DNA of 64,000 bases. Origin: Dasypus novemcinctus. Lineage: Eukaryota; Chordata; Mammalia; Cingulata; Dasypodidae. Below are positions 1 through 12,640 of this stretch, in pieces. Each line of letters begins with the position of its first letter. Positions within the stretch are counted from its first letter, which is position 1. Where the stretch lies: NCBI RefSeq assembly GCF_030445035.2, contig NC_080694.1:69021147-69085146 (forward strand), given 5' to 3'. The position numbers were made by a program, and so were the translations under genes. Under the pieces are notes generated by a model. The model saw nothing but the letters and a program-made list of their open reading frames with translations. It did no database searches and was not told the origin of the DNA.

Positions 1-1140
1 CTCCTATATTCATAAGGGTATTGGTCTGTAATTTTCTTTTCTTTTGCTGTCTTTTTCTGGTTTTGATAGGGAAAGGCTGGCCTCATAGAAGGAGTTAGGA
101 TATAATCCCTTCTCTTCAACTTTTTAGAAGACTTTGAGAAGGATTGTTGTTAAATTGTCTTTAAATGTTTGCTAGAATTCAGCAGTGAAACCATCTGCTC
201 CTGATCTTTCTTTGTTGGGAAGTTGTTTATTATTATTATTATTACTGATTCAAGCTCTTTACTTGTTGCAATCTGTTGAGATTTTCTATTTCTCCTTGCA
301 TTAGATTAGATAATTTGTATGCTTCCACAAATTTGTACATTTCATCTAGGTTTTCAAACTTGTTGACATATAAGTGTTCATAGTTCCTTCACATCCTTTT
401 TATTTCTTTAAGGTCAGTTGTTAATATCCCCACTTTCATTTTTTATTTTAATTACTTCTGTTCTCTCTTCTTTTGCTTTGTCAGTCTTGCTAAATGTTGA
501 TTTTATTGATCTTTTTTAAAAACATCTTTTAGTTTTGTCTTTATTATTTTTCTACTCTCTATTTCATTTATCTCTGCTCTAATAATTATTCTTTCCTTTT
601 GGGGGTCTTAGTTTGCTCTTCTTTTTCTAGTTTCTTTAGTTGTGAATTCAAGTTATTTTTAACATTCTTCTTTTTTAATGTAGGCATTTGAGCCTATAGA
701 TTTCACTCTGAGCATAGACTTCACTGCATCCCATAAATTTGAGTATGCTCTGTTTTAGTTTTTGTTCATCTCAAGGTATTTCCTCATTTCCCTCATGATT
801 TCTTCTTTGACCCATTGGTTATTTAAAAGTACATTGCTTAATTTCCCTGTGTTTGTAAATTTTCCAGTTTTCCTTCTTTTCTTGATATCTAGTTTTCTTC
901 CACTGTGGTCTGAAATATACTTTGTATGATTTCAATATTTTCAATTTTATTAAGATTTTATTTGTAGCCTAATATATGATCTAGCCTAGTAAATATTTCA
1001 TTGCATTTGAAAAGAACGTGTATTCTACTGCTGTTTTGTGGGTTGTTCAATATGTGCCCATTAGATATAATTGGTTAAGAGTGTTATTAATTCCTCTATT
1101 TCCTATTGATCTTTCAATTACTGAAAGTAGTGTGATCAAG
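1..1140 (-). mobile_element. Old LINE-1 ORF2 fragment, left part
   Basis: The plus strand reads as the reverse complement of L1 ORF2, from the reverse transcriptase region back towards the endonuclease. The phrase 'attggtctgtaattttctt' near the start recurs at about 58560 in the better L1 of this window. No long frame is open, so it is old. It stops at 1140, where a younger L1 is inserted, and resumes at 4501. Confidence 0.85.
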
Positions 1141-1150
1141 CTCCAACTAT

Positions 1151-4100
1151 TTTTTTTATTCATTTAAAAAAATATTACATTCAAAAAATATGAAGTCCCA
1201 TTCAACCCCACCGCCCCCACCCCCCACTCCCCCCACAGCAACACTCTCTCCCATTATCATGACACATTCATTGCATTTGGTAAGTACATTTCTGGTCATT
1301 GCTGCACCTCATAGTTAATGGTCCACATCATAGCCCACACTCTCCCACGTTCCATCCAGTGGGACCTGGGGGGATCTACAATGTCCTGTAATTGTCCGTG
1401 AAGCACTACCCAGGACAACTCCAAGTCCCGAAAATGCATCCACATCTCATCTCTTCCTCCCATTCCCCACACCCAGCAGCCACCATGGCCACCCTTCCCA
1501 CACCAATGCCACATTTTCTCTGTGGACATTGGATTGGTTGTGTCCATTGCACATCTGTGTCAAGAGGGGGCTTAGATTCCACATGGATACTGGATGCACT
1601 CCTCCTGCTTTCAGTTGTGGGCACTCTAGGCTCCATGGTGTGGTGGTTGACATTCTTCAACTCCATGTTAGCTGAGTGGGGTAAGTCCAATAAATGAGAG
1701 TGTAGGAGTTGAAGTCTGTTGAGGTTCAGGGTGTGGCTATCATATTATCAGTCCAGAGATTCAAATCCCCTAAATATATCTTAAACCCCAGCACCAACTA
1801 CAATTCCAGTAAAGTAGCATGAAAGTCTTGTGAAAAGAGATCCCATCTGAGTCCAGTTCCATCATGCAGAAACACCGACTCCAAAGAAGGGCCAACTGAC
1901 ATGGCAGTGAACCCCATCTGCCCTGACCATAGAACCCGTGGGTCTCTTAAGCCCTCAAAAGAACCAATACCTGGGGTTGTATCTACTTTATCTGTGTCTG
2001 AGACTCTTCTCGGGTGTGCATAAGGGCCATCCTTCTGACAACCTCCAGACTCTTTTTTAGAGACTCATAGCCATATAAACTCATTTCTCCTTTCCATTTC
2101 CCCCTTACATTAGGTCAAACAGCATTTTAAAGTCATGTTATTATTTGTAGACAGGGATATTCTGCTGATCTGCGTTGAACCTTTAATTCAAGGTCATTTT
2201 CTAGTTTCATCTTCAGCTGGTATTTGGTAGTGATCCCTTGGTGCCAGGGGGGCTCATCCCTGGGTGTCATGTCCCATGCTGGGGGGGAATGCACTGCATC
2301 TACACGCTGAGTTTGGCTTCGAGACTGGCCACATTTGAGTAACATGAAGGCTGTCAGGAGGAAACTCCCAGGCACAATGCTGCTCTAGGCCTTGTTCTTA
2401 TTTCAGGCGTATAGGCTCACAAGCATAGTCATTAGTATCAGGGGCTCACTGTTGGACCCTCATTCCTTCCTGGTTCTTACCGTTGCACCTGGGGGACTGC
2501 CACTGCTCCCCTAGGGACCATGACAGAGCCCCCCCGGCCAGGAACCCAGTACCCCCCCCAGCTGTTGTTTTTAATTGTTTCCACTATAAGTATATCCAAA
2601 CATTACCATGCACCCTGGACATATGCCCTGTATAACTCCCTGTCAACCATATATAGCCTGTGAATAACATTCCATACCAGTATTCCTCCGCTGTCATTGT
2701 TGAACCACTCTGTGATCCAAAACTTCCTGTAAAGCGAAGCCCAATATAATGTCAGGTTCCCTTACTAGTAAAGTGGAATATAGCGATGAGTTTAAAGGTT
2801 AGATCTAGAGTACATATTGATTTGTAAAAATTCTACATCCTATCTTTTTCTTTTCTTTTTTCCTAATTATTGAGCTTCTCTTCACAAGAGTCTTAGATCA
2901 CAGTAATTCATATATACAATATACAGTACTCCCACACATCCACCATAAAACCTTTTCCCTTCCACAGCGATAATCTTTTAACTTATTCATATCATATTTA
3001 CTGAAACTGATGTACAGACTCCGAAACAATAGCTTTCAAACAAGGTGACATCTGTGCTTACATTGTGGTCCATACTTTAGGATATACAATTTTCTAAATT
3101 TTTTAGTTATCCTATGTTTTACATTATGGTTTACATTATTAGTCTGTTGTCCCCTATATGTTTTTGGTGTAATATTACATGTTTTATATTCATCCTCGTG
3201 TACTCTCGCAAAACTCCTCTCTTGCCCCCACATTTACCTTGGTTCCATCCATTCAACATCCATTTTCCCCTCCCTGTGGCACCCACAGCGACAGCCAATC
3301 TCCATTTCCTGAGGAGCCACGTCCAGAGGTACTTGCAACAGTGTTCAGGGCCTGACTTGCTCAACTGCCCTAATGCCCTGGGAGCCACCCTTTCTCTCGA
3401 GAGATACAGTTCCCTCTATTTGATGGCATTAGTCCTCCCCAGGATGTGGGTCCACCCCCACTCTCACTTCTTGGGTCTCTACCCAATGGTACAATCGACC
3501 CTGGCAAAATGAGCATTTAGACATTCCCCAGGAGTCCGTCCCACATCAGACCATCCCCTCAGAGCATCCTAAACAGGTAACCCTCCTAATTATATTTTGA
3601 TATGATTTTATCAGCATTTTACTCTCAACCAACACCTGACACTCTCCTATTTTCGTATGTTGCCCCTCCCTCCCCCCAATTTTTTGGGCAATATTACCCA
3701 TCCGCCCATCCCCAGCCCCCCTCAAACCCGCAAAGCCCCACCCAAAGGCAACCCCTTGCCCCCATTTTATCTCTTCTTTGTGCTCATACTTAGCACCAGC
3801 TCATCATAGATTCCACCCCTGCAGACGTCAGCTCACATCCTTCCTCCACCCCCCCGATTTCCTGTAAGCCTATTTTCCAGTCTCTAGCTTTCTGAGGCAG
3901 CTTGCTTATTTCATATCATTGAGGTCATGTAGTGTTTGTCCTTCAGTGCCTGGGTTGCTTCACTCAACATAAGGTTCTCAAGATTCATCCATGTTATCAC
4001 GTGTGTTTGTAGTGTATTTGTTCTTACAGCCGAGTAGTATTCCATTGCGTGTATATACCACATTTTATTGATCCACTCATCTGTTGATGGGCATTTGGGT

Positions 4101-4490
4101 TGATTCCAACTTTTGGCGATAGTGAACAATGCTGCTATGAACATTGGTGTGCATACACTGGTTTGTGTCCTTGTTTTCAGTTCTGCTGGGTATATACCCA
4201 GCAGTGGTATTGCTGGGTCATATGGCAAATCTATGGTTAGTTTTTGAGGAATCGCCAAACTGTCCTCCAGAATGGTTGTATCCTTCTGCATTCCCACCAG
4301 CAGTGGATGAGTGTTCCCCTTTCTTCACATCCTCTCCAGCATTTGTATTCTTCTGTTTTTTTCATAGCTGCCAATCTTATGGGAGTAAGATGGTATCTCA
4401 TTGTAGTTTGATTTGCATTTCCCTGATAGCTAGAGATTTGGAGCATTTTTTCATGTACTTTTTAGCCATTTGTATGTCTTCTTTGGAAGT
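1151..4490 (-). mobile_element. 5'-truncated LINE-1 with a 2.76-kb 3' UTR, inserted in an older L1
   Basis: The insertion is flanked by a perfect 10-bp target duplication, ctccaactat, at 1141-1150 and 4491-4500. The plus strand begins with a T-run (the poly(A) tail on minus), then about 2.76 kb of L1 3' UTR, then the end of ORF2. The last 128 codons of ORF2 (3911-4297) are open and include '[14 protein letters not shown]', typical of the mammalian L1 ORF2 C-terminal part. It matches the 3' third of the L1 at 53488-63120 and is truncated within ORF2. The clean target duplication and long open segment suggest moderate youth. Confidence 0.9.
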
Positions 4491-4500
4491 CTCCAACTAT

Positions 4501-5205
4501 TATTGTAGAGGAATCTATTTCTCCGTTCATGTCTGTCAATTTTTCTCCCTATATTTTTGAGCTCTGTTGTGAGGTGCATATATGTTTATGGTGGTCATAT
4601 CTTCTTGCTGGATTGAATCTTTTATTAATATATAATATGCTTTCTTGTCTCATAATCTTTTGACTTAAAGTCTATTTTGTCTGATGATATTTATATGACA
4701 ATATCACATGGAATAGCTTTTCCCACCCTTTTATTTTCAACCTCTTTGTCTTTTTAGCTAAAGTGAATCTCTTGTAAACAGCGTTTACAGGGATCATGCT
4801 TTTTCATCTAATCTGTAAATCTCTGCCATTTAATGGAGAGTTTAATCCATTCACATTTTGGGTAATAACTAAGAAGAAAGAATTTACTTCTGCCATGTAC
4901 TTATTTGATTTTTGTATGTCTTGTATGCTTTTTTATTACTCAATTACTTCATTATATCCTTTTTTAAAGAAATTAGTTGGGATTTTTGGCAGTGTTCCAT
5001 TTTCATTCCCTTGTTTCCTTTTCCATATTTTTAAAAGATATTTCCTTATTGGTTATTTTTGTAATTGCAATGAACATCTTAAACTAGTAACAACCAAGTT
5101 GAGCTGTTTCTAACCAAGCGTCAGTAATATACAAACTGTCTACTCATATATATCTCCATCCCTCCTCTTTATTTTATTATTGTCTCAGGTTACATCTTTC
5201 TTCAA
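4501..5205 (-). mobile_element. Old LINE-1 ORF2 fragment, right part (endonuclease region)
   Basis: This continues the copy at 1-1140 after the nested L1. On the minus strand it corresponds to the endonuclease part of ORF2: the phrases around 4660-4690 and 4750-4790 have counterparts at 59890-59930 and about 60020-60050. It ends where another L1 3' end begins at about 5206. Confidence 0.8.
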
Positions 5206-7498
5206 AATGCTTTTTTATTTTTTTAAACATACTTTAGATTACATAAATATTGCATTAAAAAATACAGGGGATTCCCATATGCCCCAGTCCCTACTCCTCC
5301 CATATTTTCACACATTAATAGCAAGCTTCATTAGTACATTTGCTACAATTGATGAACACATATTGGAGCATTGCCACTAAGCATGGATTATAGTTTACAA
5401 TACATTTTACATTCTTTCCCACACAATTTTGTAAGTTATGAAAAAATATATAATGGCCTGTATATGTCTTTGTAACATTATTCAGGACAAATCCAATATC
5501 CCGAAGATGCCCCCATATTACACATCTTTTTCCCTCTCACTCCTCTCAGAAAATTCAGTGGTCACTGCATCCACATCAATGATAAAATTCTTCCACTGCT
5601 AGAATAACAGTAAGTCTATAGAATAACAGTGAGAATAACAGTGAGTCTACTCTAGTCCATCATTCATTCCCCAATCCTGAGGACTGTGGGATGGTGATGC
5701 CAACTCTGCCTCCAATTTAGGGGCTTAGATCCCATGGGGCAGATGAATGGGACTATCTTGCCTGCAGTTGCAGACTCTCTCTGTTCCTTGGGATGGGTAT
5801 TGTCCATCATTATCTTCTTGTAACTTGTCCTGGGTGAGGCCATTGAACTGGAAAGTGGGTGTTGCAACTCTGTTGAGGCTCAGGACCCAGGTGGCACATA
5901 GATAGCCCAAAGATTTAAGTCTCTTGGACATAGAACTATCAAGTCTTGTACTACCTGTAAATTCAAATAGAAGATGCAGAAGAGCTCTGTGTAGGGAAAT
6001 CACAGACTAATCCAACTTTGTCACAATCAGGAGCATAGATTCCAAAGCAGGGCCCAATGGCAGGGTGCCAAACTCTTGAGCTGTCTGTCCTGCCTGTAGT
6101 GTCTGGATGTCCCTAGAGTCCTCATAAGCCCTATTTATTGAGGTAACCTCTAGAATGACCTCCCAACTCATTCTGAAATCTCTTAGCCATAAAAATTCAT
6201 TTGTATTTACTCTTTCCCCCTTTTGGTCAAGGTCTTTTTCCAGGTGCATTGCAATTGGCACTTGGTAACAATCCTTCGGTGCCAGGGAGTCTCATCCCAG
6301 GAGTCATGTCCCAGGCTGGGGGGAAGGTAATTTACATGCTTAGTTTGGCTTAGAGAGAGGCCATATTTGAGCAACAAGGAAGCTCTCAGGAGGTAACTCT
6401 AGGTAACTATGATAGTTAGGTTAATTTGTCAACTTGGCCAGGTAATCATGTCCAGTCATCTGATTAAGCAAGCATGGTCTAACTGTAATACAAGGACATT
6501 CATGGGCTTTAGCCATCAGTGAGTTTACTGCAGAGATGGCTGATTACATCTACATCAACCAGGGAGATTGTCATCAGCAATGAGTGATGCTTTATTCAAT
6601 CAGTTGAATATCTTAAAAGGGAAAGTGATTTTAGTATTCAGAGAGAATTTCCCATCTCACCTTTGGACAGCAAGTGTTTCCTGGAAACTCATTAAAGGCT
6701 TTCATTGGAATTTTGTTGGAGCCCCTTGTTTGCAGCCTCCCTGCAGAACCTGGACTTGTGCATCCCCATAGTCATGTGAGGGACTCTTATAAAATCTCAT
6801 ATTATTTACAGATATCTCCTGTTGATTCTGTTTCCCTAGGGAACCCTGACTAATACAACTGATAAGCCCCCTTCCAATATTTTACAAAAGAGCATTCTGA
6901 ACATTGATGTTTTAACCACAGACTTGCAAATCCCCAGAGTTCACATGCTCCTTCCTCCAACCATCCCCCCAGTTCCATGGATAATGCAATCCAACCACCC
7001 ACCCTACTCCCCCTCACAGACCAGCACTGCCAAACCCAATCACATGACTTCACCATTCTCAAGTCAATCCACTGCTCAAACACACCCTTCCACCTTATCA
7101 TAGATTTTATCCATATGGGCATTGGCTCACCATACTCTACTCCCTTTCTATCTCCTGTAAACCTGTATTCCAGACTCTGCCTCTGTGAGTCTGCTCAATT
7201 TACTTGAGTCATATCAATGAAGTCATGGAACTTATCCTTCAGTGCTTGACTTACTTCATTCACCATAGGTCTTCAAGATTCATCCATGCTATCCCATGTG
7301 GTAATCCTGCATTCCTTCTTACAACTGATTAATATTGCCTTGTATGTATATACCACAGTTTGCTCTTCCATTCATCTGTTAATGAACATTTGGGTTGCTT
7401 CTTCTTTTGGCAATAGTGAATGATACCACTATGAACATTGGTGTGCATATATCTGTTCTTGCCCCAGTTTTCAATTCCTCTGGGTATACACCCAGCCA
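5206..7498 (-). mobile_element. LINE-1 3' UTR plus ORF2 end, older subfamily
   Basis: The plus strand starts with a T-rich tail and the 3' UTR motif 'acataaatattgcattaaaa', seen in variant form at 30310 and 36900. The end of ORF2 lies at about 7230-7498 ('gtgtgcatatatctgttctt'). A solo LTR splits it at 6410-6857. Several short frames only, so it is decayed. Confidence 0.8.
6410..6857. mobile_element. Solo LTR, ERVL/MLT2-like
   Basis: A 448-bp block begins TGATAGTTAG and ends CTAATACA, interrupting the L1 3' UTR. The 'ttctgtttccctagggaacc' end is typical of MLT2-type ERVL LTRs. No internal retroviral sequence is seen, so it is a solo LTR fossil. Its age is younger than the L1 it splits. The target duplication is not clear. 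Family assignment is from memory of the consensus. Confidence 0.7.
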
Positions 7499-7626
7499 AG
7501 TAACCCAATTTAAAAATGGGCAAAGAAATTGAATAGACATTTCCCCAAAGAAAACAGATAAATGGCCATTAAGCACATGAAGAGATGCTTAATATCATTA
7601 GTCATTATGGAATTGCAAGTTAAAAC
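7499..7626 (+). mobile_element. Inverted LINE-1 ORF2 segment
   Basis: The strand of L1 homology flips here. 'tttaaaaatgggcaaagaaa' and the following 120 bp are sense-strand L1 ORF2 sequence, directly abutting minus-strand L1 that ends at 7498. This is the pattern left by twin-priming 5' inversion, or by a separate fragment. Confidence 0.75.
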
Positions 7627-7639
7627 CACTTGGCTTTTT

Positions 7640-8919
7640 TTTTTAAAAATTATTTATTTATTTTTAAAAATTACATTAAAAAAATATGAGGTCCCATTCA
7701 ACCCCACCGCCCCCACCCCCCACTCCCCCCACAGCAACACTCTCTCCCATCATCGTGACGCATCCATTGCACCTGGTAAGTACATCTCTGAGCATCACTG
7801 CACCCCATAGTCAATAGTCCACATCATAGCCCACACTCTCCCACGTTCCATCCAGTGGGCCCTGGGGGGATCTACAATGTCCCGTAATTGTCCGTGAAGC
7901 ACCACCCAGGACATCTCCTCGTCCTGAAAACGCCTCCACATCTCATCTCTTCCTCCCATTCCCCAAACCCAGCAGCCACCATGGCTACCCTTCCCACACC
8001 CATTCCACATTTTCTCTGTGGACATTGGATTGGTTGTGTCCATTGCACATCTATGTCAAGTGGGGGCTTAGATTCCACATGGATACTGGATGCACTCCTC
8101 CTGCTTTCAGTTGTAGACACTCTATGCTCCATGGTGTGGTGGTTGACCTTCTTCAACTCGATGTTAGCTGAGTGGGGTAAGTCCAATAAATCAAACTGTA
8201 GGAGCTGAAGTCTGTTGAGGCTCTGGGCCTGGGTGTCATATTATCAGTCCAGACATTCAAATCCCCTAAATATATCTAAAACCCCAGCACCAACTACAAT
8301 TCCATTAAAGTAGCATGCAAGTCTTGTGAAAAGAGATCCCCTCTGAGTCCAATTCCATCACGCAGAAACACCAGCTCCAAAGAAGGGCCATCTGCCATGG
8401 CAGTGAACCCCATCTGCCCTGACCATAGAACCCGTGGGTCTCTTTATTCCTCAAAAGAACCAATACCTGGGGTTGTATCTACTTTATCTGTCTCTCAGAC
8501 TCTGCTCAGTTGTGCATAAGGGGATTCCTTCTGACAACCTCCAGACTCTTTTTTAGAGACTCATAGCCTTATATTCTCATTTCTCCTTTCCATTTCCCCC
8601 TTACATTAGGTCAAACAGCATTTTGAAGTCATGTTATTATATGTAGACAGGGATATTCTGCTGATCCGTGTTGAACCTTTAATTCAAGGTCCTTTTCTAG
8701 TTGCATCTTCAGCTGGTATGTGGTAGTGATCCCTCGGTACCAGGGAGGCTCATCCCCGGGTGTCATGTCCCACGCTGGGGGGAATGCACTGCATCTACAT
8801 GCTGAGTTTGGCTGTGAGAGTGGCCACATTTGCGTAACATGAAGGCTGTCAGGAGGAAACTCCCAGGCACAGTGCTACTCTAGGCCTTATTCTTATTGCA
8901 GGTGTATAGGCTCAAAAGC
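7640..8919 (-). mobile_element. 5'-truncated LINE-1 (3' UTR only), target duplication present
   Basis: This 1.28-kb L1 3' UTR piece is closely similar to 1151-2400. It is flanked by ccacttggcttttt at 7627-7640 and again at 8920-8933. It carries the T-rich tail on its left and is truncated inside the 3' UTR, so it has no coding sequence. Confidence 0.9.
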
Positions 8920-8933
8920 CACTTGGCTTTTTA

Positions 8934-8970
8934 CTATTGAGTTATAAGAGTTCTTTATACCTTTTTTGGA
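8934..8970 (-). mobile_element. Old LINE-1 ORF2 fragment, left of a retrocopy
   Basis: 'gagttataagagttctttat' is the reverse complement of L1 ORF2 upstream of the 'aaaatgggcaaagg' block. The same L1 appears to continue at 12641-12800, which places the intervening 3.7 kb as an insertion. Confidence 0.6.
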
Positions 8971-9021
8971 AAGATTTTCTAAGCAAACATACTTAACTAA
9001 AGTTTTACCTTTATTATGTAG

Positions 9022-9889
9022 TGCAGTCACCCCTCGGGCTGAAGTGTGGTTTGCTGGCCTGGCAAGGGGCGGCAGCCGCGGTAGGCCTATTCCAAACCGC
9101 TGCCCCCATAATAGGGTGGTTGGTTGGGCCCACCGCCACCCCTGAAGGAAGCTCGGCATGGGCGCAGAGTGCCCTCGGGTCTCCCCTTCTCGGCAGCCAT
9201 GCTTCCGCGGCCGCCCCTCCTCCCGGATGGCGCCACACGATGCCTTGTGGGGCGGCACCCTTCTTCTTCTTTCTCCCTGCGCAGGCGCAGGGCCGAAAAA
9301 TCCAGTCTGCCCTTTTCCCTCCCCCCCCCCACAGCAGCAACAGCCAGGCGTGGGCGGGAAACTCCAGTCTGCCCTCTACCCCAGCAACAGCAGCCACCAA
9401 TCACTAAACCCTGCCACTTCCCCCAGCAACAGCAACAGCCAATCCCTAATCACCACACCTCCCCCGTCCAGTACCTCCCACTGACCTTTCTCCGGCAACC
9501 AATCAGAACAGGGCGTGGCTTCGACCAATCAGCCTTCCCCAGCCCCCATAAAACTGTTGCCTCTCCCTCAATAAAGTTGGACTTGCGTGTTTACCTCGTG
9601 CGCCCTCCAGTCCTGAGAGCCCCTGACAAGGGCCTGGCCTCCCTTGTCCCCAGTTCGTCGCCTGCTTCTCCGGGCGACCCCTTCGTTGCCTGCTTCTCTG
9701 GGCGACCCCTTCGTCGCCTGCTTCGCTGGCGACCCCGTCAGCCAAACCGCACAACCCCTGTGAGACCGACCCCTCGTCTGCTGCCGGACCGACCCCTCAT
9801 CCCAAGCGGGACCGACCCCTCGTCCAAAGCTGGACCGACCCCTCGTCCGCAGCCAGACCCCACCTCTACTGACCGAGCAAGCCGCCGCA
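9022..9889 (+). mobile_element. Solo LTR, GC-rich, with 6-bp target duplication (ERVK-like)
   Basis: The element starts TGCAGTCACC and ends GCCGCA. It is flanked by a perfect 6-bp duplication, atgtag (9016-9021 and 9890-9895). A cataaaa box (about 9546) and a caataaa signal (about 9570) mark U3/R, followed by a U5 with two small tandem arrays: 'gcctgcttctc.gggcgacc' units at 9659-9733 and 'gaccgacccctc' units at 9767-9850. A 6-bp duplication fits class II (ERVK-like) elements. It has no internal region. The perfect duplication and lack of decay suggest a fairly young fossil. Confidence 0.8.
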
Positions 9890-10345
9890 ATGTAGATGTT
9901 TAAATGTCAGAAAAATAAAACTCTTGATACAATTTCAAATCTTGTCTTATCAAATATAATATTAGTATTTGACCATGAGGTTAAAAGCCCTTTATCACAA
10001 AATAAAATATATTTTGTTTTAAACTTTGCTCAGTAAAGTACATTTAAGCTCAAGTAACGTCACCTACATATACATAAACAAGTGGTAAACAAATGTCCTA
10101 AAATAGAAATTCTAAAACTATAGTGGTGCAACAGAATTCTTTAAACTTGCACTGAATTCCATTTTATACAAATATTAAAAAGCACCATCAGTTCCTTTTG
10201 ACATGCTTATACATTTCCATTTTTTTGTAAAAATATAGAATAAAATATGCTTTATAACACGGAAAAGAAAATATGTAGGTGAAGCAGATCTAGATTTGTC
10301 TGAAACTACAAAATCACAACAGAATGCTGTTCAAAACTTTACACA

Positions 10346-10730
10346 GAGAAGTGGAATTGGCTCAACTGATAGAGCATCTGCCTACCACGTGGGAGGTTCA
10401 GGGTTCAAACACAGGGCCTCCTGACTTGTACAGTGAGCTGGCCGGGTCACAGAGCCCAGTGCAAGGAGTGCCCTGCCATGGAGGGGTGTTCCTGGCATAG
10501 AGGAGCCCCACACACAAGGGGTGCACCCCTCAAGGAGAGTCAACCCCTGCAAAAAAAGCACAGCCTGCCCAGGAGTGGCTCTGCACACACGGAGAACTGA
10601 CACAGCAAGTTGACCCAACAAATACAGACACAGATTCCCAGTGCAGCTGACAAGAATGCAAGTGGACACAGAGAGCAGACAATGGACCGGGGTAGAGAGA
10701 TACATAAATAAAAATTAAATCTTTTTAAAA
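10346..10730 (+). mobile_element. DAS-type SINE (tRNA-Ala-derived)
   Basis: The head has tRNA-like boxes ('ttggctcaactgatagagca' and 'ggttcagggttcaaac') around the DAS signature 'taccacgtgggaggttcagg', then the family body and an AATAAA-rich tail. The flanks are near-identical 12-mers, aaactttacaca (10334-10345) and aaacattacaca (10731-10742). It is inserted in the 3' UTR part of the retrocopy. Confidence 0.92.
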
Positions 10731-12640
10731 AAACATTACACAATTTATGGTTTGTAATTCCATCACAGTTGTGTGATTATTGGAACAATACAGAGTTCTT
10801 TGCCACAAGGCCATAGGTAAAATTATGTAACCCCAGTTACACAAAGGTTCACTGAAGGTAAATTTTTAAAAAACTTGTAAACATCTTTGCAATATGAAAT
10901 ATAGTTTTTCAAGTCAGAGAAGAATAAAATACTTGAATGTATAGTAACGTAATTTTTCTGTAAAATTTTAAACGTTTTTAATATGTGAGACACATTACCG
11001 TTTCTTTAACTTTCATAAAGCTGCAGTATCCTGGTTCCACAGGAACGCCTGCCCTCCCACCAGCATCCTGAAAGTTTGCACTGGGTTCTCCGCCACCGAC
11101 AAAGGGGGTCGCTAAGAGTCCCCACATCCCATAAGCTCTAGTATCACTTTCGTCATAATAATTACTGTTCATTTTTTCCCTCTGCTTTAAGAGAAAAGGA
11201 AAACTCGTGGGGTTTTCTTCTTTGGCACGCTTCCTACTCAGCACAGTGTAGAAACTCTTTACACGCCGTAAAGCACGCATTTCAGGCGGTCCAGAGGTTT
11301 CCAGTACTCTTGATGCAAATATCCTAGTAATTTCCTTTGTTTGGAAATTAAATGTTAAAAATGAGGAACATTACACCTCCTCTCGAATCCGAGTGTGAGC
11401 AGGATGGGAATTTAAAAGTGGGTCACCCGGGAAGCTCGTGCGGGCAGGGGCCGATGAAAAGGGGGGGGGGGGGGGTCTCTGCCTCCAAGAAATGCCTCGG
11501 ATGGTACGAGTGACCTCAGGTGGCAGACCCTGCGCTCGGGCTCTCTCTTCTCCCAGTTGAGTGCAAAACAGGCTGCATCCGCAGGGCGCCAGTGCGGAGG
11601 TCCCTTCGAGCTCCGAGCGCACAGAGCCATAGCGGCTGCCCTTACGCAGCAGCCCGAAGGAGGAGGAGGAAGACATGGGGGAAGAGCTGGAGCAGCAGGA
11701 GCCCGACGTGTCCGATGGCTGCAGGCCGGGCAGCTGCACCCCCACCCGTTGGCATGGACGGCGAAGGCCAGGCCCTCTCCGCCCGGGTCGCTGAGCCCCT
11801 GGCGAGCCAGGCGCTGCTCGACCGTCCCCAAGGCCATGTGCAAGGGCGGGGACAGGCGCGGGCAGCTGGTGCCAGGGTGCATCCGGCAGTTTCCCTGCAG
11901 CCACAGGTTGGCATTGGAGGGCGCGCTGGCGCCACCCCCGGGAAAGACCTCAGAGGAGGACGATGCGGACGAAGATGCCGAGGAGGAGCAAGAGGAGGAC
12001 ACCGGGGCTGCGCGGCCGCCTCCCGAGGAGCGCTCCAACTGGCCCACTGGAGTGGCGCCCCAAGGGGCGGAGCAGGAGCCGGGTGGAAGTTGCGCTGCAG
12101 TTCCCGACAGCGGACGCTTCCCCAGCTGCGTTTATGTACCCACTGCCCGTGTTGTTTCCGTGCGCAGAGCTGAGCGCGGAGCTGGGTGAATGCAGTCCGC
12201 CAGGCGCGGGGTGGCGGCTGCGCTGAGGCTGTGTCCCCGCCGAAGTAGAATCTGTGGAGGCGCTGCCCAGCGAACTGGAGCTGTGGTTGCGGTACCTGGA
12301 GAAGAGCTTGCGGTAGGGGTGGGCGTGAAGCTGGAGGTGGGCTTGCTCCAGGGGCTGCGCGGGCCAGATCCGCCGGACCCGTGGTGCCGGTCGAAGCCCG
12401 CAGGCTACCGCAGGGCCTGTGCGCCTCGATGTCCTCGCGCGCGGCCCACGTTCTCCTGCACTCCTGTCCCTTCCAACACCTGCTCCAGTCGCGGCTGGAC
12501 GTCAGGGTATACCGGTGCGTGCGCTGCCGGGTGCGCCCTTGGGCCGCTCCCCGGCCCCACCAGGTAATCGGGCGCACCTGGACGGCGGTTTGCCCGGGCA
12601 GTTGGGGAGGCCCCGGCACCGCGCTGTTGAGCGCCTCACT

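Larger units (their letters stand above)
8971..12640 (-). pseudogene. Processed retrocopy of an unidentified serine-rich, GC-rich gene
   Basis: The block separates two halves of one L1. On the minus strand it runs from GC-rich, CpG-rich sequence (12640 to about 11370) into AT-rich sequence like a 3' UTR, with a possible AATAAA at 9010-9015 and a T-run on plus at about 8965 that could be the tail. In the GC-rich part, minus-strand frames contain runs such as [19 protein letters not shown] (11412-12047), '[14 protein letters not shown]' (11371-11904) and a Q/P-rich stretch (11642-12619). These alternate between frames, so the reading frame is broken. Removing the LTR (9022-9889) and SINE (10346-10730) leaves about 2.4 kb, the size of an mRNA. 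The parent gene was not recognised. A rough duplication 'tctttatac'/'tttccttacac' flanks it. The retrocopy reading is inference. Confidence 0.55.

Noticed and set aside
1392-1697. Repeated ~100-codon frames near 1400, 7900 and 53700
   Set aside because: They recur only because they lie in copies of the L1 3' UTR. The frames are not kept open at the same ends in all copies.
9124-9903. 259-codon open frame on plus
   Set aside because: It lies within the GC-rich solo LTR, and its length comes from base composition and tandem repeats.
11520-12189. Plus-strand frames of 217 and 210 codons
   Set aside because: They are antisense shadows of the GC-rich retrocopy on minus. The composition follows CpG content and no domain was seen.
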